The notes: a model not told the origin generated them from the letters alone. A stretch of 21,250 bases of DNA from DATJUF01 sp035524095 (GCA_035524095.1 DATKPK010000260.1:1-21250), one strand, 5' to 3'; shown: positions 1 through 8,133, counted from the stretch's first letter. A program made the numbers and translations.

Positions 1-959
1 TTGTAAGCGATCGCCCATCGCGGAGAGCGGGAGACCTCGCCAAGCTGATTCTGCAAGGCCCATGAATTTACTTTGGCGACGACACCGTCCGCCTCGTAAT
101 CGAGGTCGTGGCGCTGATCGGTCAGCTTGTTCCAATAGTCAAGAACCTGCTCGACATTGCAGCATCGTTGCGAAAGCGGATTGATCTTGAGGCCAAACGA
201 CTTGATACCCTGCAAGAAATCCCACTGACTATCGAAATGGGTACCGTCAAATTCACCGGGGGAATGACAGAAGATATCGAGTGGGCGCCCAGCGGTGATG
301 CGCGAGTCGAGTTGACGCAGCGAACCCGCGGCGGCATTGCGGGGATTGGCAAACGGCGGTTCGCCATTGCGGACGCGTTCGGCGTTCAAGCGATCAAAAG
401 CCTTGCGCGGGAAGATTACTTCGCCACGGACTTCGAGCAGGCGCGGAATTGGATGATGCGGCGGCTTGATGAGGGTGAGCGGGATACTCTTGATAGTGCG
501 AATATTGACGGTAACGTCCTCGCCGTTAACACCGTCGCCACGCGTGGAGGCATTAGTCAGTCGCCCGTCCTCATATACTAATTCGACCGCCAAGCCGTCG
601 AGTTTGACCTCGGCGACATACTCAATATCGGCATCAGACTTGAGGAAGCGTTTGATGCGGCGATCGAACTCGGTCATTTCTTCGGCGTCCATGGCATTGG
701 CGAGGGAGAGCATCATGCGGCGATGGACGACCGTGGCAAATTTACTGCTGGGGGCAGCGCCGACCCGCTGCGTGGGCGAGTCTGGCGAGAGCAATTCAAG
801 ATGAGCGGCTTCGAGCGACTCGAGGCGGCGCATCAGGCGATCGTATTCGGCGTCGGTGAGTTCGGGGGCGTCGAGGACGTAGTAGCTATAATTATGGCGA
901 TTGATTTCGTCGCGCAGATGCTGGATTTCCGCGCGGGGGTCCTCAGTCCGAGCAGCCAT
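1..959 (-). CDS. ligA: NAD-dependent DNA ligase LigA (N-terminal part, runs off the left edge)
   Basis: LigA seals nicks in duplex DNA using NAD+ during replication and repair. About 319 codons are visible from an ATG at 959; the OB-fold, zinc finger, HhH and BRCT parts lie outside the window. Residues 1-65 form the Ia domain that binds NMN (HNYSYYVLDAPELTDAEYD, SPTQRVG). The nucleotidyltransferase domain follows, with the adenylated lysine in EVKLDG (K119). Further motifs are TRGDGVNGEDVT, EVRGEV, FANPRNAAAGSLRQ, EADGVVAKV and SPRWAIAYK at the edge. The family call is certain from these motifs. The gene starts 17 bp after the stop of the metallo-hydrolase on the same strand, so co-transcription is likely. 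I see no strong ribosome binding site before the ATG. Confidence 0.97.
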   Translation of the reverse strand, partial: MAARTEDPRAEIQHLRDEINRHNYSYYVLDAPELTDAEYDRLMRRLESLEAAHLELLSPDSPTQRVGAAPSSKFATVVHRRMMLSLANAMDAEEMTEFDRRIKRFLKSDADIEYVAEVKLDGLAVELVYEDGRLTNASTRGDGVNGEDVTVNIRTIKSIPLTLIKPPHHPIPRLLEVRGEVIFPRKAFDRLNAERVRNGEPPFANPRNAAAGSLRQLDSRITAGRPLDIFCHSPGEFDGTHFDSQWDFLQGIKSFGLKINPLSQRCCNVEQVLDYWNKLTDQRHDLDYEADGVVAKVNSWALQNQLGEVSRSPRWAIAY

Positions 960-976
960 TAGAGGATAGCTAACCG

Positions 977-1675
977 TTAGTTGCGGGAGTAGCCCATCGC
1001 GTCGAGGAAGTCGTCGAGGGTTGGAAAGCGCATATACATATTGTGACGCTTTTGATCGGCGATGGTAGTGCGCGATTCGGACGAATAGGCATGGCCCGGA
1101 TAAACTACAGTGGAGTCGTCCAGATTACGCAGGGTGTGATTAAGGCTGTGGTACATGGCGGCGGGGTCGGAGCCAGGAAGATCAACGCGTCCACAGGAAT
1201 TGACAAATAGCGTATCGCCGGAAATCAGATTGCCTTCAACCAAGAAACATTGCGAGCCGGGAGTATGGCCGGGAGTGTGAAGGAATTTGACGGGGATGTC
1301 GCCGACATTAATTATTTCACCGGCCTCGACCTTGACCAGATCGGAATCACTGAGACCGGTCACGCGCCGGGTGCCTTCGGCCTCGTCCTTGTTGATATAA
1401 ACCTTGACGGGGAGGCGGCTGACGATTTCGACCGCACCCTGAATGTTTTGACCCATCATCGAACCGCCGAGATGGTCAGGGTGGTAGTGAGTAATCAGAA
1501 GCTTATCGATCGTGTAGCCTTCCTGTTCGGCGAAGGCGATGATTTTGTCGACATCCCATGCGGGATCAACGATGGCAGCCTTGCGCGTGAGCTTATCGCC
1601 GATGAAGTAGACGAAGTTGGCCATCGGCCCGATTTGAGCTTGGCAAAGGTAGAGACGATCGGTGTCATCGGCCAT
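977..1675 (-). CDS. MBL-fold metallo-hydrolase (glyoxalase II-like)
   Basis: A 232-residue metallo-beta-lactamase-fold hydrolase of the GloB/YcbL type. The metal-binding set is complete: THYHPDH (H63, H65, D67, H68), H137 in HTPGHTPGS, D154 in SGDTLF and H195 in YPGHAY. The family hydrolyses thioesters such as S-lactoylglutathione, and relatives oxidise persulfides; the sequence does not settle which. The protein lacks the long C-terminal substrate domain of classical glyoxalase II. I chose the ATG at 1675 because GGAG sits about 10 bases upstream. An in-frame TTG at 1699 has no such site. It lies in a minus-strand run with a rhodanese two genes upstream, which makes a sulfur-related substrate possible but unproven. 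Confidence 0.9.
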   Translation of the reverse strand: MADDTDRLYLCQAQIGPMANFVYFIGDKLTRKAAIVDPAWDVDKIIAFAEQEGYTIDKLLITHYHPDHLGGSMMGQNIQGAVEIVSRLPVKVYINKDEAEGTRRVTGLSDSDLVKVEAGEIINVGDIPVKFLHTPGHTPGSQCFLVEGNLISGDTLFVNSCGRVDLPGSDPAAMYHSLNHTLRNLDDSTVVYPGHAYSSESRTTIADQKRHNMYMRFPTLDDFLDAMGYSRN

Positions 1676-1814
1676 TGGTACGGCACTCCAGTAAATCAAT
1701 CAGCAACTTAATAGGTAACACTCCGCAAGTCACGAAATAATGTAAGCACGAGAGAGAGTCGGCGCCAAAGCCAAGCACGGCTGAGATGAGCGCGTGCCTG
1801 ACAGCCGACCATCG

Positions 1815-2471
1815 TCACTTGGCGGGCTTAGCGGTCTTGCCAGCGGCGGCGAGTTTTTTCGGACGGGGCTTGTCGGCCATCCGGAGCCCGCGATCCCAGA
1901 GAAATTCAGGCTCGTCGGCGCGTTTCGCGATCCATCGGGATTGCACGAACAGATGGTCGCTCAGGCGATTCAAGTATTTCAGAAGACCGTCGCTCACTTC
2001 TTCTTCGCGCTTGAGCGCCCAGGCTACGCGCTCGGCCCGACGGCATACGGTGCGTGCTTGATGGAGGAAGGCATTGAGGACGCCGCCACCCGGCAGCGTA
2101 AAAGAGTTGAGCGGCTGGAGATCCTCCTGCATGTGATCGATCTCGTGCTCGAGCTGCTCGATTTCAGGCGCGCCCATGCGATGCATCCCTTCGTATTCGC
2201 CGCCGGGGGGAGTGGCGAGCTCAGAACCGGCGTCGAAAAGTTCGTTCTGCACGCGGCGAAGCATCTCGGAGAACCATTCGTAATCGGCGCCGAGACGATC
2301 GCGATAAGCGGGGGCGTAGGTACGGATGATACCGATGATGGAATTGAGCTCGTCCGTGGTGCCGTAGGCCTCGAGGCGGAGACTGTCCTTGGGGACGCGA
2401 GCGCCGCCGACCAGGCCGGTGAGGCCTTTGTCGCCACTGCGGGTGTAGATGCGGGTGAGCCGGATAGCCAT
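1815..2471 (-). CDS. pduO: PduO-type ATP:cob(I)alamin adenosyltransferase
   Basis: Transfers the adenosyl group of ATP to cob(I)alamin to make adenosylcobalamin, the cofactor of B12 mutases and dehydratases. The N-terminal ATP-binding stretch is clear (TRSGDKGLTGL, residues 10-20). The helical core carries YGTTDELNS, the CRRAER motif (143-148) and NRLSDHLFVQSRW (168-180). At 218 residues it has the family core plus a C-terminal tail of about 20 residues rich in Lys, Ala and Pro that the core fold does not need. The start codon overlaps the stop of the upstream rhodanese in TGATG, so the two are probably translationally coupled. No B12-dependent enzyme is visible in the window. Confidence 0.92.
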   Translation of the reverse strand: MAIRLTRIYTRSGDKGLTGLVGGARVPKDSLRLEAYGTTDELNSIIGIIRTYAPAYRDRLGADYEWFSEMLRRVQNELFDAGSELATPPGGEYEGMHRMGAPEIEQLEHEIDHMQEDLQPLNSFTLPGGGVLNAFLHQARTVCRRAERVAWALKREEEVSDGLLKYLNRLSDHLFVQSRWIAKRADEPEFLWDRGLRMADKPRPKKLAAAGKTAKPAK

Positions 2472-2911
2472 CAGAGGCCAGCCTTGGCGCGGAGGGTCTG
2501 ATAGGCCGCGTCGCCGAGCTCGGTGGAGATGGGCAAGCCAGCGTCGCGCCATCCGGGGGTGATAACTGAGCCGGAGGCGTCGCGAGCGCCACCGAAGCCG
2601 CCGCGGACGTTGGTGAGATTCTTATAGCCGGCTTCTTCGAGGATTTCGCAGGCGCGTTGCGAGCGTCCACCGGCCATACAGCCAACGATGAGAGGCGTGT
2701 CCTTAGGGATTACTTTTTCGACGACCTCGGCGAAGTCGGCGTTGGGCTGCATCTGGCCGGGGCCCTTGATGAAGACGACCGGGACGTTGAGGGCGCCGGT
2801 GGGATGACCCTGGGCGAATTCGGGTTCGGTACGGACGTCGAGATAGATCGCGCCAGGGGTGGACTGGAGGGATTCGTAAGCCTGGGGCGGTTCGAGTTGT
2901 TTAATCGACAT
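2471..2911 (-). CDS. Rhodanese-domain sulfurtransferase
   Basis: A single-domain rhodanese of 146 residues. The family carries sulfane sulfur as a persulfide on its active cysteine. Visible motifs are the YLDVRTEPEFAQGH N-terminal signature (residues 23-36), GALNVP (39-44) and the active-site loop CMAGGRS with Cys78. GYKNLTNVRGGFGGA near the end is also typical. The ATG at 2911 follows AAGGA at 8 bases, which decides the start over longer in-frame readings. The stop overlaps the ATG of the adenosyltransferase. Small soluble rhodaneses with this loop are usually cytoplasmic. The actual sulfur acceptor is unknown. Confidence 0.92.
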   Translation of the reverse strand: MSIKQLEPPQAYESLQSTPGAIYLDVRTEPEFAQGHPTGALNVPVVFIKGPGQMQPNADFAEVVEKVIPKDTPLIVGCMAGGRSQRACEILEEAGYKNLTNVRGGFGGARDASGSVITPGWRDAGLPISTELGDAAYQTLRAKAGL

Positions 2912-3010
2912 GGGGAGAATCCTTAAGTGAAATGAATCGCTGTCTGAAGTGAGCCCGGAGTAATGACTATTTTCGCGTCCAAGATGACGCAATGGTTTAG
3001 CGGTATCCAG

Positions 3011-3523
3011 CTAGTTACCAGGATTGCCGAAGCGTTCGTAGTGGACGTTTTCGCGGGAAGCCTTGAGCGGTCGCGCCTGTGGCAGATTGCTTGGGTCGGG
3101 ATAGCCGAAGGGCAGAACCGTGAAGACGTCCCAGCCATCGGGGACGGCAAGCATCTGCTTGATCAGCGCGCCATCGAAATTGCCGACCCAGCAAGTGCCA
3201 AGGCCGAGGCCCCAGGCGGCAGTCGCCATATTTTGGACGGCTTGGCCGCAGTCGATATCGGCCCAGCGGGTATTGGCGACATCTTTAAGGATGACAACCG
3301 CCGAAGGGGCGTCGGCGACAAATTTTCCGGTGCTGCAGCTTGCGCCGATTTGGCGCAGAGTATCGCGATTCTGAATCACGATGAATTGCCAGGGTTGCTT
3401 GTTGCGTGCGCTCATGGCATGGCGACCGGCACTGACGATTTGACGGAGCTTTTCAGGCTCAACGGCTTGGGCGGCGAAATTGCGCTGTACTTTGCGGCTC
3501 TTGATCGCTTCCAAAACGTCCAA
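3011..3523 (-). CDS. Nitroreductase-family FMN oxidoreductase (TTG start)
   Basis: A 170-residue protein of the nitroreductase family, FMN enzymes that usually act as homodimers and reduce nitro compounds, quinones or enones with NAD(P)H. Family marks are the N-terminal LEAIKSRKVQRNF, SARNKQPWQF (the FMN-contacting S-x-N-x-QPW type) and the late GLGTCWVG. The C-terminal FGYPDPSNLPQARPLK is also typical. The start is a TTG at 3523. An AGGAG lies 8 bases upstream, and the TTG gives exactly the family's usual N terminus (MDVLEAI). The substrate cannot be read from the sequence. It sits between the 93-residue unknown and the rhodanese, same strand. Confidence 0.9.
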   Translation of the reverse strand: MDVLEAIKSRKVQRNFAAQAVEPEKLRQIVSAGRHAMSARNKQPWQFIVIQNRDTLRQIGASCSTGKFVADAPSAVVILKDVANTRWADIDCGQAVQNMATAAWGLGLGTCWVGNFDGALIKQMLAVPDGWDVFTVLPFGYPDPSNLPQARPLKASRENVHYERFGNPGN

Positions 3524-3531
3524 TGGAGATT

Positions 3532-3536
3532 CTCCT
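3532..3536 (-). promoter_or_regulatory. Ribosome binding site deciding the nitroreductase TTG start
   Basis: On the minus strand this reads AGGAG, 8 bases before the TTG at 3523. No ATG or GTG in frame nearby gives a better family N terminus. Confidence 0.75.
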
Positions 3537-3607
3537 GAATCGAACTAAACGGCGCAGCGGATTATTCGGCCGGAGACTGACTGAGTCATCGCGTGATGAG
3601 GCGATTA

Positions 3608-3889
3608 TCAACTGCGGCGGGTGACGACGAACTCCTCCTGGAATTTGGCGGCGCGGTCCTGTGCGGATTGCATCCGCTGCGTGCGGAGAAAGAAGCCGAC
3701 CAGCTCGTCGTAGCCGACCTGGCCGGCGGGGCTGGCGACATCGACGAGTTCTTCGATCAGAGAAGGAAATTTTTCGCCCGGGATATAGTAATTGGCCCAG
3801 CCGAAGTTGCAGTAACGATGCAGAATTTTGGCGATGGTCTTTTCAAGGGATTCGCGTTTGTTCGCGATAGGTTCTTCGTTGCGTGCCAA
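3608..3889 (-). CDS. Uncharacterised 93-residue protein
   Basis: I do not recognise this protein. It is 93 residues, without a signal peptide or membrane segment, rich in charged residues and probably mostly helical. The centre has aromatic residues (HRYCNFGWANYYIPGEKF, about 24-41) followed by an acidic helix-like stretch (SLIEELVDV) and YDELVGFFLR. The single Cys (27) gives no metal site by itself. I judge it a real gene because a TTG start at 3889 follows GGAGG at exactly 8 bases, it keeps strand and spacing with its neighbours, and no better reading exists in this stretch. A start further upstream is unlikely: the frame runs to 3964 without an ATG or GTG. A TATACT hexamer lies about 100 bases upstream. 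Confidence 0.7.
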   Translation of the reverse strand: MARNEEPIANKRESLEKTIAKILHRYCNFGWANYYIPGEKFPSLIEELVDVASPAGQVGYDELVGFFLRTQRMQSAQDRAAKFQEEFVVTRRS

Positions 3890-3897
3890 CTCGAGAT

Positions 3898-3902
3898 CCT
3901 CC
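3898..3902 (-). promoter_or_regulatory. Ribosome binding site for the 93-residue protein
   Basis: The minus strand reads GGAGG, 8 bases before the TTG at 3889. It is the main evidence that this small frame is translated. Confidence 0.7.
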
Positions 3903-4061
3903 GGCTGACTACTTGTGGCGCTGACGCGGAAATCGTCAAGCGGAAGGTTAGCGCAAAACCGTCGTCATCTACCAGAAGCGGCCAAACCCAGTATAACCCG
4001 CGCGCGGCGCATTTGCGCTACAGGGAAATCGGCCCGAATCCGTCAAAACAGTTCTGGATTT

Positions 4062-5210
4062 TCAGCCGCGGAAAGAGCCGACGATACCATAGAAAGGCAG
4101 GCTGACAGTCTGCTGATTAGGGTCATCTGTGTGGATGGCGAGCCGGCCGCGAATCGCACCGTCGGGAGTATCGGGCGCGAGTTGCAGCGTAATCTTGTAT
4201 TCCTTGCCCGGCGTAATCGGCTCGACGGCAGCGCTGACATTATTGCTGCTACTGGAAACGCCAGTGACGTTGATCGTGCGATCGCCATCGTTGACGAGAC
4301 GAACCACGCGCTGAGTAGCCTGATGACGGCCCACGATGCCGAACGAAACCTGAGGCGGGTTCATCGTGATGTCGCCCTGGACGACGCCAAAGACCGTGAT
4401 ATCGAGCGGTGCGCGGCTGGTCTTGAGCTTGACCGTGTCGTCGAAGGGGCCCGCGGGCATCGATTTGAGCAATGTGACATTGATGGCGGCGCCGGGTTTG
4501 CCGTCGGGGCGTGGAACTGAGGTCACGCTGATATCAGGGTTAGCATTGCTGATACTGGTGATTTTGAGCGGCTTGCCGTTGACGAGGTCAGTGATGACGA
4601 CCTGGCGAGTTGGCTCGGTGCCGTGCTTGACGTTGCCGAAGGCGACTTCAGAGGGGTTCGCGGCGACCTGAACCTTGACGTCGCCCTTGATGGTCAGTTC
4701 GGCTTGCGGGTCTTTGGGATCATTGCTGAGGACGGTAATCGTACGGGTGGCGGGTCCTTTTTCGAAGCGGGTATCGAAGGTGACCTTGACCTCGGAGTCT
4801 TCGCCGGGGGCGAGAGTAGACTTGGTTGGTTTGGCGGCGGTGCATCCGCAGGATGTGTTTACTCCAGCGATGATCAGAGTGCCGGTGCCGGCATTGCGGA
4901 TCTTGAAGGTGTGAATGACGGGGACGCCGTTAGTGACACTACCGAAATTGTAGCTCGGATCGATGAGCTGGATTTTCGGTTGGCCACCGGTTGTCGAGGT
5001 GGCGGAGCCGGTAAGATCCTGTAGGCCGGTGCCGGCGGGGGCGCCACCGGCTGAGGTGCCGGAGGCGGGCGCGCCGAGGTCGATGCCGGAGGAGGACTGC
5101 GCCGAAGCGGCGCGTGGCAATACAGCAAAAGCAATAAACGTCAGAAGAAGCGGGCTGAGGCGAAAGCAGTGCCTCAAGCTGGAGAACCGGTTGACTGTAG
5201 AGATGGTCAT
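4062..5210 (-). CDS. Secreted DUF1573 protein with three Ig-like repeats
   Basis: A 382-residue exported protein. Residues 1-37 are a Sec signal peptide: basic n-region, hydrophobic LLLTFIAFAVL, cleavage after ASA before Q38. A Gly/Ala/Ser/Thr-rich linker (about 42-77) follows. Three tandem beta-sandwich repeats then begin at about 80, 181 and 285, each opening with a P-x-(5-6)-FG-x-V pattern (YNFGSV, VAFGNV, VSFGIV). Repeat one carries the DUF1573 hallmark TSCGCT (Cys121, Cys123); the others lack the Cys pair. The family's role is unknown; the fold resembles ASPM/SPD-2/Hydin-type domains. There is no lipobox, so it is periplasmic or surface. It starts 19 bp after accC ends and is probably read with it. 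I chose the ATG at 5210 because it begins the signal peptide. Confidence 0.88.
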   Translation of the reverse strand: MTISTVNRFSSLRHCFRLSPLLLTFIAFAVLPRAASAQSSSGIDLGAPASGTSAGGAPAGTGLQDLTGSATSTTGGQPKIQLIDPSYNFGSVTNGVPVIHTFKIRNAGTGTLIIAGVNTSCGCTAAKPTKSTLAPGEDSEVKVTFDTRFEKGPATRTITVLSNDPKDPQAELTIKGDVKVQVAANPSEVAFGNVKHGTEPTRQVVITDLVNGKPLKITSISNANPDISVTSVPRPDGKPGAAINVTLLKSMPAGPFDDTVKLKTSRAPLDITVFGVVQGDITMNPPQVSFGIVGRHQATQRVVRLVNDGDRTINVTGVSSSSNNVSAAVEPITPGKEYKITLQLAPDTPDGAIRGRLAIHTDDPNQQTVSLPFYGIVGSFRG

Positions 5211-5229
5211 TGCAGCAATCTCGGAAACC

Positions 5230-6618
5230 TTAAGAAGCCTTGGCGGTGCGGGTTTCGACGATCTCGCGGCGTGGTTTGACGGTCTCATAGCGGCTCAGGA
5301 AATCGGTGGCGAAGTGGCCGGAGCGGAAATCGGGATCGTCGAGAATGCGCAAGTGAAGAGGGATGTTGGTCTTGATACCGTCGATGAGATATTCGCGCAG
5401 GGCGGCGGTAGCGCGGCTCAACACGAGGTCACGCGTATCGGCGTGAGCGATGAGTTTGGCGATCAGTGGATCGTAATGGACGGGCACGCGATAACCATCG
5501 TAGAGAGCGGTCTCGACGCGGACGCCAAGTCCGCCGGGAGCATGATGGCTGCGGACGACGCCCGGTGATGGCAGATGCGAATCGGGATCTTCGGCGTAGA
5601 CGCGGCATTCGATGGCAGCACCGTTGATTTCGATCTGGCGCTGCTTGTAGGGCAGCGGTTCGCCGGCCGCGATGCGGATGCTTTCCTTGACCAAGTCGGT
5701 ACCGGTGACCATCTCGGTAACGCCATGCTCGACCTGGATGCGAGTGTTCATCTCGATGAAATAGAACTCACCATCGTCAGCGAGGAGAAATTCGACGGTG
5801 CCGACATTGGAATAGCCGACGACTTTGGCGGCGCGGACGGCCGCTTTGCCCATCTTGTCGCGCAGACGCTTGGTCATTATTGGGCAGGGCGATTCCTCGA
5901 GGACCTTTTGGTGGCGCCGCTGAATCGAACAGTCGCGTTCGCCAAGGTGGATAGCGTTGCGGCTGTTATCGGCGAGAATCTGAAATTCGACGTGGCGAGC
6001 GCGCTCGAGATATTTCTCGAGATACATCGTGCGCGAACCGAAGGCGGCTTCGCTTTCGGCACGGGCGAGCGGAAAGAGGCGCGAGAGTTCGGCTTCGTCT
6101 CGTACCACACGCATCCCCTTGCCGCCGCCACCGGCGGCAGCCTTGATCAACACGGGAAAGCCTAGGCGCTTGGCGTCGACGACAGCGTCGCGGAGTTCGG
6201 TGATGCCGATGCCTTCACTGCCTGGCAGGACGGGGACACCGGCGCGCTTCATGATGCGGCGGGCGCGAGGCTTATCGCCCATCAGGCGGATGTGGCGGGC
6301 GCGCGGGCCGACGAAATTGATGCCGGAGCGTTTGCAGGCCTCGGCGAAGTCGCCATTTTCGGAGAGGAAGCCGTAGCCGGGATGGACAGCATCGGCGCCG
6401 TAGGTCATCGCGGCGCTGACAATCGAAGGAATATTGAGGTAGCTATCCTCTGCGGCGGCTGGCCCGATGCATACAGACTCGTCGGCCATGCGGATGTGCA
6501 ACGAATCCTTGTCGGCGGTGGAATAGATCGCGATGGTTTGGATGCCGAGCTCGCGACAGGCGCGGATGATACGGATGGCAATCGTGCCACGATTGGCTAC
6601 GAGTAGCTTTTTGAACAT
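5230..6618 (-). CDS. accC: Biotin carboxylase subunit of acetyl-CoA carboxylase
   Basis: Carboxylates the biotin of the carrier protein using ATP and bicarbonate, the first half-reaction of malonyl-CoA formation. At 462 residues it is close to the E. coli length. Order: N-terminal Rossmann domain (VANRG at 7-11), ATP-grasp with GDK (K116), GGGGKG (163-168), HLGERDCSIQRRHQKV and EMNTRIQVEH (289-298), then CRVYAEDP and the C-terminal GVRVET. Two positions differ from the usual family pattern: Thr12 where E. coli has Glu (NRGEIA), and Gly299 where E. coli has Pro (VEHPVTE). GGGAG lies 9 bases before the ATG. The aroQ-accB-accC order argues for acetyl-CoA rather than propionyl-CoA carboxylase. 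Confidence 0.96.
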   Translation of the reverse strand: MFKKLLVANRGTIAIRIIRACRELGIQTIAIYSTADKDSLHIRMADESVCIGPAAAEDSYLNIPSIVSAAMTYGADAVHPGYGFLSENGDFAEACKRSGINFVGPRARHIRLMGDKPRARRIMKRAGVPVLPGSEGIGITELRDAVVDAKRLGFPVLIKAAAGGGGKGMRVVRDEAELSRLFPLARAESEAAFGSRTMYLEKYLERARHVEFQILADNSRNAIHLGERDCSIQRRHQKVLEESPCPIMTKRLRDKMGKAAVRAAKVVGYSNVGTVEFLLADDGEFYFIEMNTRIQVEHGVTEMVTGTDLVKESIRIAAGEPLPYKQRQIEINGAAIECRVYAEDPDSHLPSPGVVRSHHAPGGLGVRVETALYDGYRVPVHYDPLIAKLIAHADTRDLVLSRATAALREYLIDGIKTNIPLHLRILDDPDFRSGHFATDFLSRYETVKPRREIVETRTAKAS

Positions 6619-6839
6619 TTAAGGCAACTCCCCCCGAGTTACCGCGCGACGGCAGCATGTGAGAGCCGCGGTGCGGCTTAGGCTCGCCGGAGCTGTGAAG
6701 AATTGATCGTGAGTCGCGCGCAGTGATGGCACCGTCATTGATCGAAGCATTGTAGCGGTTATCGAGGCCTGCGCTAAGCGGTCCCAGTTAAGCGGATTCA
6801 GGAACAATGTGAGTTGCCGCCGAAGAACGCGGTTTCCCG
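6619..6839. other. Unusually long accB-accC spacer
   Basis: These 221 bases separate accB from accC. I see no gene, strong hairpin or clear promoter in it. One minus-strand frame of about 93 codons overlaps the end of accB, but it has no family-like content and I treat it as non-coding. Confidence 0.5.
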
Positions 6840-7343
6840 TCAAGCGGTTTCGAGGATAAGTAGCGGCTGGCCGTACTCGACCGGCTGAGCGTTTTCGCAA
6901 AGGATGCGGACAACGCGTCCGCTGACCTCAGCCTCGATCTCGTTCATCATCTTCATCGCCTCGATGATACATAGCGCCTGCCCCTTGCGGACGTGGTCGC
7001 CCTCCTCGGTGAAGGGTTCGGCGTCGGGAGAGGCGGCGCGATAGAATGTACCGACCATCGGGCTGGTGACAAGCTTCTGGTTGTCGGCGAGGGCGGGCGG
7101 CGCGGAATTGGACCTGCCGGAGGCATGATCTTCGGAGGCGGCGGGCGGCGGCGCTTCGCGCTTTGGTAGCGGGGTTCGTGATTTACCCGGAGGAGCGGGC
7201 GGCGGAGCCGATTCGTGATGGGCAGCAGGTACCAAATCGCCGCGTACGAGGCGGATTTTGCCCTTTTTATCCTCGATGGCGAGTTCGAGGAGGCCGTACT
7301 CCTTCATAAGTTCAAGTAGAGCTTTAATTTCGCGTGGTTCCAT
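6840..7343 (-). CDS. accB: Biotin carboxyl carrier protein of acetyl-CoA carboxylase
   Basis: A 167-residue AccB that carries biotin between biotin carboxylase and carboxyltransferase. It has the usual three parts. The N-terminal helical region begins MEPREIKALLELMKEYGL (the AccB-type start that docks on AccC). A Pro/Ala-rich flexible linker spans about 45-86. The biotinyl domain runs from about 90 to the end, with TSPMVGTFYRAASP and the biotinylated lysine in EAMKMMNEIEA (K131). The thumb-like SPDAEPF stretch is present, as in true acetyl-CoA carboxylase carriers. It lies 95 bp downstream of aroQ and 221 bp upstream of accC. Confidence 0.96.
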   Translation of the reverse strand: MEPREIKALLELMKEYGLLELAIEDKKGKIRLVRGDLVPAAHHESAPPPAPPGKSRTPLPKREAPPPAASEDHASGRSNSAPPALADNQKLVTSPMVGTFYRAASPDAEPFTEEGDHVRKGQALCIIEAMKMMNEIEAEVSGRVVRILCENAQPVEYGQPLLILETA

Positions 7344-7438
7344 CCAGCTATTCCAAGATAGTCAGGCCAGACGACAGGACTGGCGATAGATAATGATATG
7401 CCGCGAGGCGCGAGGCCGGAAAGGCATCGTCGCGTCCG

Positions 7439-7978
7439 TCAACCATTGGCGCGGGCGGGAGCGGCCGCGATGAGATTTTTCGCCGCGCGGAGCGCAATCA
7501 TATAACTGTCAGCACCGAAGCCCATGATACGGCCAACCGCGATATCGGCGATCGTCGAATGATGGCGGAACGGCTCGCGCTTATAGACGTTTGACAGGTG
7601 CACTTCGATGCAGGGGACGCCGATCCCGAGGATGGCGTCGCGAATTGCGACGCTGGTGTGGGTGTAGGCGGCCGGGTTGATGATCAGAGCGTCGGTCGAG
7701 CGACGCGCCGCCTGAATGCGATCAACGAGCACGCCTTCGCTGTTGGACTGGAAGGTTTCGAGGTCGAGGCCGAGTTCGGCGGCAAGGTCGAGCAGATCGC
7801 GGTCAATGTCGGCTAGGGTGGTGCGTCCGTATACGTCGGGTTCGCGGTCACCGAGGAGATTGAGATTCGGCCCGTGAATCACGAGGACTTTAGGGCGGTG
7901 CGGGATCGGACGTGATTTACGTTGCGCTATCATGGTTAGGCGTCCGCGCGCTGGGTGGTGGGTGCGGCCATGGGGCAT
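7439..7978 (-). CDS. aroQ: Type II 3-dehydroquinate dehydratase
   Basis: Converts 3-dehydroquinate to 3-dehydroshikimate, the third step of the shikimate pathway; the enzyme is a cytoplasmic dodecamer. Motifs in order: HGPNLNLLGDREPDVYG (active-site Asn, Tyr and flexible loop), QSNSEGVLVDRIQAA, the INPAAYTHTSVAIRDAI core with its active Asn and His, and VHLSNVYKREPFRHHS near the end. The frame gives 179 residues, about 30 more than usual before KVLVIHGPN. The ATG at 7978 has AGGA only 4 bases upstream. An internal ATG at 7933 would give 164 residues and has an even weaker site, so the start is open. It heads the aroQ-accB-accC run, an order found in several bacterial phyla. Confidence 0.95.
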   Translation of the reverse strand: MPHGRTHHPARGRLTMIAQRKSRPIPHRPKVLVIHGPNLNLLGDREPDVYGRTTLADIDRDLLDLAAELGLDLETFQSNSEGVLVDRIQAARRSTDALIINPAAYTHTSVAIRDAILGIGVPCIEVHLSNVYKREPFRHHSTIADIAVGRIMGFGADSYMIALRAAKNLIAAAPARANG

Positions 7979-8133
7979 TCAATCCTAGGGGATGAGCAGT
8001 TTCAAGCCGAAGGCTTTAACGGGAATATTGAGGAGAGTTGAGTTCATTAGAAGCGGCCTAATCCATTCGATGTGCTGTCGTTCCCGCGTTCGGTAGGGCC
8101 GACCAAGCGACACCCAGGTTAACAGCCCTTCCG

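Noticed and set aside
1794..2501. A 235-codon open frame on the plus strand
   Set aside because: It is antisense to the adenosyltransferase, whose motifs are intact. The plus-strand protein resembles nothing.
3990..3995. TATACT on the minus strand as a -10 box for the 93-residue gene
   Set aside because: No -35 hexamer lies at 16-18 bases; the nearest TTGACG is about 45 bases away.
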